A stretch of DNA of 64,000 nucleotides. It comes from Cranoglanis bouderius. Taxonomy: Eukaryota > Chordata > Actinopteri > Siluriformes > Cranoglanididae. Within the stretch, counting starts at the first letter, position 1; each line of letters begins with the position of its first letter. Of the stretch, positions 56,701 through 64,000 are shown piece by piece. The notes under the pieces were generated by a model, which saw only the letters and a list, made by a program, of their open reading frames with translations, did not search any database and had not been told where the DNA came from. The translations under genes were made by a program, and so were the position numbers. The DNA is taken from NCBI GenBank assembly GCA_023630585.1, contig CM042544.1, positions 16,327,756 to 16,391,755 on the forward strand. Reading direction: 5' to 3'.

Positions 56701-58339
56701 CTGTAAGGAAAATCATCTACAAATGGCTCAGATTTCAAATGACTGCCAATTAGTCCAGGACTGGCCGTCCCAGCAAATTCAGCCCAAGAGCAGACCATCT
56801 GATGCAAAAAGAAGTCTCCAAGAACCCCAAAATTTCATCACAGGATCTGCTAGTAAGTCTTGCAACTGTTGGTGTCAAAGTGCCTGCTTCTACAGTCAGA
56901 AAGAGATTGCACAAATTTGACCTGCATGGGAGGTGTGCCAGGAAAAAAACATTAGAGTAAGACTACAGTTTGCCAATGAACATATAGGCAAGGACCAGGC
57001 CTTTTGGAATAATGTGCACATAACAGACGAATCAAAGATAGAGTTGTTTGACCACAGTAACCGCAGACATGTTTGGTGCAGACCAAAGACAACTTTTCAG
57101 GAGAAGCATCTCATACCTCATACCATCTGTGGAGCACAGTGGTGGAAATGTTATGGTTTGGGGTTGCTTTGCTGCCTCAGGGACTGGACAGTTTGCATTC
57201 ACTGATTCAACTATGAATTCTGCATCATATCAAAGAGTGCTTGAAGATAATGTGAGGCCATCTGTCTAAAAGTTGAAGTTGAACCGAAAGTGGACCTTTC
57301 AATAGAATAATGATCCTATGCACACTAGCAAATCCACCAAAGAATGGCTCAAAAAGAAGAAATGGAGGATTATGGAATGGCCTAGTCAAAGCCCAGATTT
57401 GAATCCCATTGAAATGTTATGAGTTGAAATGGGCAGTACATGCAAGAAAACCCTCAAACATCTTGCAACTGAAAGAATATTGCATGGAAGAGTGGTCAAA
57501 AATTCCAGCAAGCCTGGTGGACAATTATGCAAAATGCCTACAAGAAGTTATTTCTGCTAAAGAGGGCAATACTAGATTCTGAGGCCAAAGGTGTACTTAC
57601 TTTTTCCACAGAAGAATATCACATCTATTGATATTTCTGTTGAATAAATGATTGAAAAAGCTAATTTTCCTTAGTATGTCAACTTCATTAATAGGCACTG
57701 TTTCAAAGATGATCAAATGTTTACTTGTCCAAATAAGTTTAAAAAAATAAGCTAACAGTTTCCATGGGGTGTACTTATTTACATGGAACACCAGTACACA
57801 TCAGTGGCAGCAGCACAATGCAAAAAATCTGATGCAGATACAGGTCAAGAGCTCCAGTTTATGTTCACCTCAAACATCAGAATGAAGAACAAACTGTGAT
57901 CTCTGTAACTATGATCGTGACATGGATGTTGGTGAGATGGGTTGATTTGAGTGGTGAGAAAAACAAAAAACATTGAGTGAGCAACAGTTCTGTTGGTGGA
58001 AATGCCTTGTTGATAATAGAAGTCGGAGGAAAATGGCAGATTGGTTCGAACTGCCAGGAAGTCTATAGTAACTCAAATAATCCTTCTTTACAACCGCGGT
58101 GAGCAGAAAGGCATGCACAAAACATCAAACCTTGAGGTGGATGGGCTACAACAGCAGAAGACCACATTATGGTCCACTGATGTGGACTTACATTTACATT
58201 TATAGCATTTAGCAGACGCCCTTATCCAGAGCGACGTACAAGAGTGCTTTAAATTCTCCGTCAATGAATATTTCGTACGACTACAGCAAAGTGCACTGAA
58301 CACAAACCTGTTGAAAAGAGAGCAGCTGTTAGGAGGTTG

Positions 58340-58372
<33 letters not shown>

Positions 58373-61300
58373 TTTTATTTTTTTGAAGAAAACACAAATT
58401 ATCAAGGGTTAAGTATTTAAGAAAGGGGTATGTCTTTAGGCGTTTCTTGAAGATAGCCAGCGACTCAGCTGTTCTGACATTGATGGGAAGTTCATTCCAC
58501 CACCTTGGTGCCAGAACAGAGAAAAGTAGTGAGGCAGATCTACCTTGCATCCTGAGAGAGGGTGGGACCAGTCGAGCAGTGCTTGTTGACCTGAGGGAGC
58601 GTGGTGCGGTGCGTGGGGTGATGAGAGCTCTAAGATAAGAGGGTGCTGTTCCACTTTTGGCTTTGTAGGCAAGCATCAATGTTTTGAATCTGATGCGTGC
58701 AGCTACTGTAAACCAGTGAAGGGAGCGCAGCAACAGGGTGGTGTGAGAGAACTTAGGGAGGTTGAAAACAAGTCGTGCAGCTGCATTCTGGATCATCTGT
58801 AGAGGACGGGTGGCACTCAAAGGTAGACCTGCCAGGAGCGAGTTGCAGTAGTCTAGTCTGGAAATGACAAGAGACTGCACAAGCAACTGAGTGGCCTGTG
58901 TTGTTAGAAATCGACGAATCCTTCTAATGTTGTAAAGGATAAACCGACCGGACCGTGTTAGATTAGTAATATGTGATGAAAAGGACAGTTGATTGTCCAC
59001 GATTACCCCAAGGTTACGAGCAGTAGTTGAAGGAGAGAACATGGAGTTGTCCAAGGAGATCATGAGATCCTGGCATGGGGACGAATCTCCTCGGATGAAG
59101 AGCAGTTCAGTTTTGCTGGGGTTGAGTTTCAGCTGATAAGCTGCCATCCACGATGAAATGTCCGTCAGACATGCTGTGATCCGGGCAGAAGCAGTGGTGT
59201 CTGAAGGAGGGAAGGAAACGATAAGTTGAGTATAATCAGCATAGCAATGGTAAGAGAACCCATGTGAGGAGATGACTTTGCCAAGAGAGTGAGTATAGAG
59301 GGAAAAGAGGAGAGGACCAAGTACTGAGCCTTGTGGGACACCATTAGAGAGTCTGCGAGGTGCAGATGTTGATCCCCCCCATGATACCTGATACAAACGA
59401 CCTTCCAAGTATGAAACAAAACATTGCCATGCTGCTCCGCAAATTCCAAGACTCTTGAGGGTAGTCAGGAGAATCTTGTGGTTGACTGTGTCAAATGCAG
59501 CAGACAGGTCAAGCAGGATGAGGACAGAGGACAGTTTGGCTGATCTGGCAGCATGAAGTTTTTCAGTGACGGCCAAGAGGGCAGTCTCTGTGGAGTGTGC
59601 TGCTTTAAAGCCAGACTGGTATGGATCTTGAAGGTGGTTCTGTGAGAGATAAAGAGACAGTTGATTATATACAGAGCGTTCAAGTATTTTAGAAAGGAAA
59701 GAGAGAAGTGATACCAGTCTGTAGTTGCTGATGTCAGAGGGATCCAGTGTAGGCTTCTTCAGGATGGGAGTAACCCGTGCTTTCTTGAAGGAAGCTGGAA
59801 CTTGGCCAGATGACAGGGAACCATTGATGATTGTAGAGATGAAGGGCAGAAGGTCTGGCAGGATGGTCTGGAGCAATGTGGAGGGAATTGGATCCAGTGG
59901 GCAGGTGGTAGGGTTGCAGGACAGGATGACTTCTTGAATCTCTTGTGTTGCTAGGGTTGAAGAAGAGGAGAGACAGAGAAATGTGACAGAGAAGGAGGAG
60001 AGACCTGTGTGAGAATAGAATTAGTCTGAGTAGAGGTGAAGGTCTTGCAGATTTCCTTAATCTTCTCATCATAGAAGGAGGCAAAGTCATCTGCAGACAG
60101 CGAGGAAGAAGCAGGTGAAGCCAGAGGGTTGAGAAGTGATGAGAAGATGTTGTGGAGCTTGCGAGGATCTTTGGCAGAAGCTTCAAGCTTTTCCTTGTAG
60201 AAGGCCGTCTTGGCAGAAGTCACATCCAATGAGAACTGAGACAAGAGAGCACGGTAAGAGGCAAGATCTGAGTCAAGATGCGTTTTCCTCCACCTTCTCT
60301 CTGCTGATCTCAGTTCTCTTCTACAGCTGCGCAACACGTCCGACAGCCAAGTAGCAGGGCAAGAAGTCTTCCTAGATTTGGTAAACAGAGGACAAAGATG
60401 ATCCATGGTTGAGGAGAGAGAGGATAGGAAAGTGTCAGCGGCTGAGTCTACGGGTAGAGAAGAAAAGGAATCAGGGTCAGGGAGAGATGAGAGGGTGCAA
60501 GAAGCTACAGAGGAAGGGGGGACAGAGTGGAGGTTCTGACGGGTTACAGAAAGGTGTTGGTAGCGAAATTTGGAAGAAATAGGAAGAAAAGACTGAATGA
60601 TACCAGGTGATGATCAGAGGTGTGAAGTGGGGTGGTGGTCATGTTCGTGGCTGTAGAAGGACGAGTGAAGACGAGATCCAAGACATTTCCTCCTTTGTGA
60701 GTGGGAGGAGAACTGTTGAAGGTCAGTGTGAAGGAGTCCATAAGAGGCAGAAGGCAGGAGGAGTGAAGTTTCTCAGACAGAAGGTTGAAGTCACCAAGGA
60801 CAGTCAGAGGAGTGTCACCAGTAGGGATGGAACTAAGTAGCGTATCCATCTCATCCAGGAAGTTACTCAGTGGACCAGCAGGACGATAAATGACAACAAT
60901 AAAGAGGTTGATTGGAGAGGTGACTGAAACAGCGTGAAATTCAAAGGAAGAGATGGTTAAATGAGACAAAGGGAGAGGTGTGAAACACCATCTCCGAAAC
61001 AACAAAAGACCTGTGCCACCACCTCTGCCCATTTCTCGTGGTGTATGAGAGAAGGCATAGGCAGAGGCTAAAGCAGCAGGTGTGGCAGAATTCTGCGGTG
61101 AAATCAATGTCTCACTGAGTGCCAGGAAATCCAAACAGTAGTGGATGGATAAAGCTGGGATGAAATCTGCTTTCTTCACAGCAGACTGGCAATTCCAGAG
61201 CCCACCTACCGCCACTGATTGAGATTGAGACAACAGAGGAGGGTAGATGAGATTGCTGGAAGAGCGTCCTCTGCTTTGTGGGTGAAAGCGCCTGGGCCTG

Positions 61301-61967
61301 TGAGGGGAGACAACAGCAATATGAGTGAAGCACATGACTAAACATAAAGGATAGTAGGGTTAATTTCCTAGGGGAAAGAGTCAGTTTTCAAAGAACCAGT
61401 TATTGAAAGCGAATTCTACAAACAAGCCGCTACAGTCTGTAGCGGAACACTTTCAATATATAGCACTTAGCCCTGCCCACAATTCACACCTTAAGGTAGA
61501 CTGACACTATACTGATTAAACACTATAGACAAAGACTAGCCAATCAACTGTGCTAACTAGGCAATCAGCTGTGCTAAACAACAACAATAACAGCAACAAC
61601 AACAACAACAACAGCTATGACTCTAGATTCAGCTAGGGTTTAAGTTACAGTATACAAGATTACAATCCTACCTTACCAGAAGTGAAGAAATTCAAGATGA
61701 GACTTAAAGCACACTTCATGTCAGCTAAGACCAGACTGGTTATTCTCCTCTGATCTCTCTCATCAACCAAGTGTTTCATCCTGCAGACCCTCTGCACACA
61801 TGATGTTTTTACCATTCTGTGTAAACTCTTGAAACTGTTTTGTGTGAAAATCCCAGGAGATCAGGAGTATCTGAAATAGTCTCTCTCTTCTGTTTTTATG
61901 TTTTCAGTGCTTTGGCAGTGATGGGAAACTTGTTCTTCATTATTGCAAGTCACAAGCCTGGGGATGA
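53765..61967 (+). CDS. atg12: autophagy-related ubiquitin-like protein ATG12
   Basis: ATG12 is the ubiquitin-like modifier joined to ATG5 by ATG7 and ATG10; the ATG12-ATG5-ATG16L1 complex drives LC3 lipidation on autophagic membranes. Four coding exons, phase-matched: 53765-53882, 55281-55417, 55559-55621 and 61908-61967, giving 125 residues (human 140). A disordered Ser/Glu/Asn-rich start is followed by the ubiquitin fold ([73 protein letters not shown]). The protein ends in Gly, the residue that is conjugated. The last intron is 6.3 kb and full of transposons. Coding sequence and splice sites look intact. Two AATAAA signals lie at 62082-62087 and 62092-62097. Confidence 0.97.
55000..55235 (-). 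repeat. SINE-like repeat (second family)
   Basis: GGGATGCCAGTCCATCGCCG, GATGGGAGGAAACCAGAGAA, ATGGGGAGAACATGTGAAAC and CAGTAACCCGAACTCAGGAT, in the same orientation as 12717-12930. It lies 45 bp before the atg12 exon 2 acceptor. Confidence 0.55.
56229..57797 (+). mobile_element. Tc1-like transposon in atg12 intron 3, dead
   Basis: The arms contain inverted copies of AAGTACACCCCATGGAAA with further inner matches (ATTTGATC and TTTGAAACAGTGCCTATTAA). The transposase starts near 56589 (MARSKEFCTAFRKKIVDAYE; helix-turn-helix FKKISKLFEIHHSTVRKIIY), then changes frame several times. The first Asp is in VHITDESKIELF, the WGCFAASGTG block follows, the second Asp is lost (TTTCAATAGAATAATGATCC), and the SPDLNPIEML segment meets a TGA. 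The outer ends are worn, so the borders are approximate. Confidence 0.8.
57800..58175 (+). mobile_element. Tc1-like fossil in atg12 intron 3
   Basis: Patches in the order of a fish Tc1 family transposase N-terminus: CAGTTTATGTTCACCTCAAA, CAAACTGTGATCTCTGTAAC, GGTTGATTTGAGTGGTGAGA, CAACAGTTCTGTTGGTGGAA and ACCTTGAGGTGGATGGGCTA then CAACAGCAGAAGACCACATT. No open frame. It is cut off where the LINE begins. Confidence 0.6.
58180..61620 (-). mobile_element. near full-length non-LTR retrotransposon (L2/CR1-like), antisense in atg12 intron 3
   Basis: On the minus strand an endonuclease region is followed by reverse transcriptase and a 3' tail. The tail near 58190-58250 reads ACATTTATAGCATTTAGCAG then ACGCCCTTATCCAGAGCGAC on the plus strand, a conserved fish LINE/SINE 3' module, ending in TTACAT repeats. 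The 5' border is not clear; an AAC-rich microsatellite lies at 61580-61613. Frames are broken at least twice (near 60450 and 59920). Confidence 0.8.
58368..61335 (-). pseudogene. LINE ORF2 (endonuclease-reverse transcriptase), broken
   Basis: Three minus-strand blocks. 60544-61335 is an APE-type endonuclease (LDFLALSETLISP, GGTGLLLFRRW, LTVLGDFNLL, HTSDHHLVSF). 59951-60406 is the linker (TKSRKTSCPATWL, RRELRSAERRWRK). 58368-59876 is a 502-codon reverse transcriptase: LLDLSAAFDTVNH, NGVPQGSVLGPLLFSLY, then CYADYTQL at residues 211-218 where the active site should read YADD, and a C-terminal domain (LVQSLVISRLDYCNSLLAGL, LAPRWWNELP). The second catalytic Asp changed to Tyr would abolish activity even if the frames were continuous. 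Confidence 0.85.
61672..61881 (-). mobile_element. Tc1-like fossil before the last atg12 exon
   Basis: CACACATGATGTTTTTACCA, ATTCTGTGTAAACTCTTGAA and TGTGTGAAAATCCCAGGAGA then TCAGGAGTATCTGAAATAGT match, in reverse, the N-terminal part of the same Tc1 family as the 57800-58175 fossil. It ends about 26 bp before the exon 4 acceptor. Confidence 0.55.
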
Positions 61968-62099
61968 CCTTTCAACATTTTACACATACGCACACACACG
62001 CTCGCACACACATGCACAGACACACACTATTAGTGTGCTCATCAGTTTTTATAATGACTAATTACTTATTTGTCTTTATGTAATAAATGTAAATAAATT

Positions 62100-63210
62100 C
62101 TTATGAAGCTGTATCACGTTTCTTCTCTTTTGTTAGATTATGTGTTTTGCTAGATTTCTCTCACACATTGGTTGCTTGCTGAGGCAAGGGATTACCATTC
62201 AGATGTCATATCCCTAAGAACACCTAATGTCTGTAGTGTTAAATCTTGTTGTTAATATTTGGATTATTTAGAAAGCCCAGCATGTGATTTGTGCTCTTGT
62301 ACAGTAAAAGTACAGCCTTGGCATTGTTGCAACAGCAAGAATGGAAGGAATGAATGTCTGCGCAAAGGAAGAAAAGATGGACTAACAGCTGGAGGGATTA
62401 CAAAAAGGAGGAGATTTGTGAAGGCATGTAGAGAAAATGAGGAAAAGCCTGACAAGTGTGAGAGGTTAAAGACATTGCCTGCTTGGCTATATGGCTGAGG
62501 GCCATTTCTGCTCTAGTCTTCCCAGAAAATAGGAAACGGAGACAAAGGGTGGACTGGGAAGGGAACTGTTCGTACACAATTGTTCATTGTGTACTTGCTT
62601 CTGGAGGTAGGAAAGGATCATTTTTAAAATTGTTTATTTAAGAAGCTCAACAGATTTTTTTATTCGGTGTATTGGGATAAATAATGCTATGTGTCTGGAT
62701 AGTAGAGATTCAACCTGCACTGGTGGCTCACTCTAGAAACCAAACCAAAAAACTACAATAATTTCCATGTTTCAGCAATTTCTCTAAAATATTATATTCA
62801 GAAGTATTCATTTTTATTTGAGTAATTTACTATTGATTTTTTTTTCAAATGCATTTATTAATAACAATGTGTAGAAGATAATAAAATAAATAAATATATG
62901 TTATTTTGATAGCAGGCTGTGATTTATTTATTTATTTTTTTAAAATGATTTTTGTCATAATGTCATGATAGGATTATTTGGGCAAATCCTGATGGGTTGC
63001 ACTGACAGAAACCTGTTTAGATTTGTATAAGAATTAAGTTACTTGTACATTTTGGTCTAAAGCAAGCGCTTAAACAGTAATTTAATCAGAAACCACTCTC
63101 CATTTTTATTTCACATAGCAAGTTATACTTCTATATACTGTACACCAATTTTGCAACATCAGTCTCAAGTTTCAACAGATTTCCAACAACTTACATTTTG
63201 GGGAAGAGGG
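62100..63210. other. intergenic, no gene seen
   Basis: AT-rich sequence after the atg12 poly(A) signals. The 79-codon frame at 62259-62498 lacks homology and is opposed by another frame on the minus strand. Confidence 0.4.
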
Positions 63211-63214
63211 GTAA

Positions 63215-64000
63215 AAAAGAGTGTCTTCCAGAATTATTGGCAGCTATGGGCAAGAATAAATGTATAAAATATTATATTTATTCAAATCTTCCACCCAAAC
63301 AGAAATAGTAACTATTTTATCTTAAAAAATCTCTCAAAAATATGTGCCAAAAGTATTCATAACACCTAAAGTATATTAAATAAAGGGGCAGTGATAAAGT
63401 TTAATCATGTTTAATGCCACTGTTATACATCACTTTCACCACAACAAGCTGTGTGGAAGCATTGCAAGAAAGAAGCCCTTCCTGAGAGCATCTCACAAAA
63501 TGCAGCACCTAAACTTTACCAAGCAAGAACAACAGTTGGCATTGTGGGAACACAATCAGCTTGTTTGGTAACAAAAAAGGGGACAGCATACTGTACAAGG
63601 AGAAGCACCTGGTATGCACAGTAAAATTTCAGCCCAAAACATGTTTGCCGCTCAGATTTCGCCAGAGATTTCATTAAGATGATGAACGAAACATTCTTCA
63701 GAATCAACACAGAATTGCTTAAATAAACACAAATTTCACCATTTTGTAACAACCAGCTCAGTCTCTAGATTTGAACCCTACTGAGAAAATCTGTGATCTG
63801 AATTGAAGCGGGAAGCCAGACCTTTCTGCATGGGGGAGCGTGTCACAATCCCTCTACAAGTGTCTCCAACTTTGTTTGGCAGTACAGGATGTGACTCAGT
63901 GCTGTTATTCTTGCTAGGGCAGATATCACTAAATATTAATTGTAATGGTGCCAATAATTACAAAACCAGGCTTTTGTAGAAACAAATTGAACACCTATTT
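63215..64000 (+). mobile_element. Tc1-like fossil, cut by window end
   Basis: Left side GTCTTCCAGAATTATTGGCA; inner patches TCAGTCTCTAGATTTGAACC then CTACTGAGAAAATCTGTGAT (the decayed SPDLNPxExL segment) and CAGTGCTGTTATTCTTGCTA; right GGTGCCAATAATTAC. It is the same family as the fossil in grwd1 intron 6. No open frame. Confidence 0.6.

Noticed and set aside
62259..62498. 79-codon frame after atg12
   Set aside because: No domain, no promoter or splice context, and an opposing frame on the other strand.

Overview
The window looks like AT-rich, transposon-dense teleost fish DNA. The evidence is four host genes with vertebrate exon-intron structure, many Tc1-like elements with TA target sites, tRNA-derived SINEs, hAT-type elements and an L2/CR1-like LINE. 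A catfish-like genome is my guess from the repeat mix and is not proven. All annotation here is by eye; I ran no alignment, splice-prediction or repeat-library search.

Layout: 1-7625 is the 3' part of folliculin (flcn, + strand, last six coding exons), whose last intron holds a Tc1 element nested in an older inverted-repeat transposon. 7626-11100 is intergenic and holds a four-level transposon nest (8265-10440). 11324-19580 holds exons of a secreted or membrane-anchored helical-cytokine-like gene (+ strand). I read it as a possible Flt3-ligand/SCF/CSF1-superfamily member. A damaged second copy of its promoter and first exon lies inside a 2.75-kb hAT-like element (13358-16108) in its own intron. 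19581-31600 is repeats: Tc1 derivatives, TA arrays and a solo LTR with a perfect 5-bp target duplication.

31660-39191 is grwd1 (+ strand, seven coding exons, complete). Three of its introns contain Tc1-like elements, one of them (35234-36740) with an intact DD34E transposase and 200-bp inverted repeats. 39192-46287 is intergenic with more Tc1 and MITE copies. 46288-47187 is a single-exon Cdc42 effector (Borg family, CDC42EP5-like, - strand) with a likely non-coding first exon near 49.2-49.4 kb. 53765-61967 is atg12 (+ strand, four coding exons, complete). Its last intron holds a dead Tc1, a nearly full-length antisense LINE with a mutated YADD box, and further Tc1 fossils. 62100-64000 is intergenic and ends inside another Tc1 fossil.

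The host genes are not one pathway: flcn and atg12 act in nutrient sensing and autophagy, grwd1 in ribosome biogenesis and chromatin, and the Borg protein in Cdc42/septin signalling. From memory, human GRWD1, FLT3LG and CDC42EP5 all lie on 19q13, which makes the cytokine reading more plausible.
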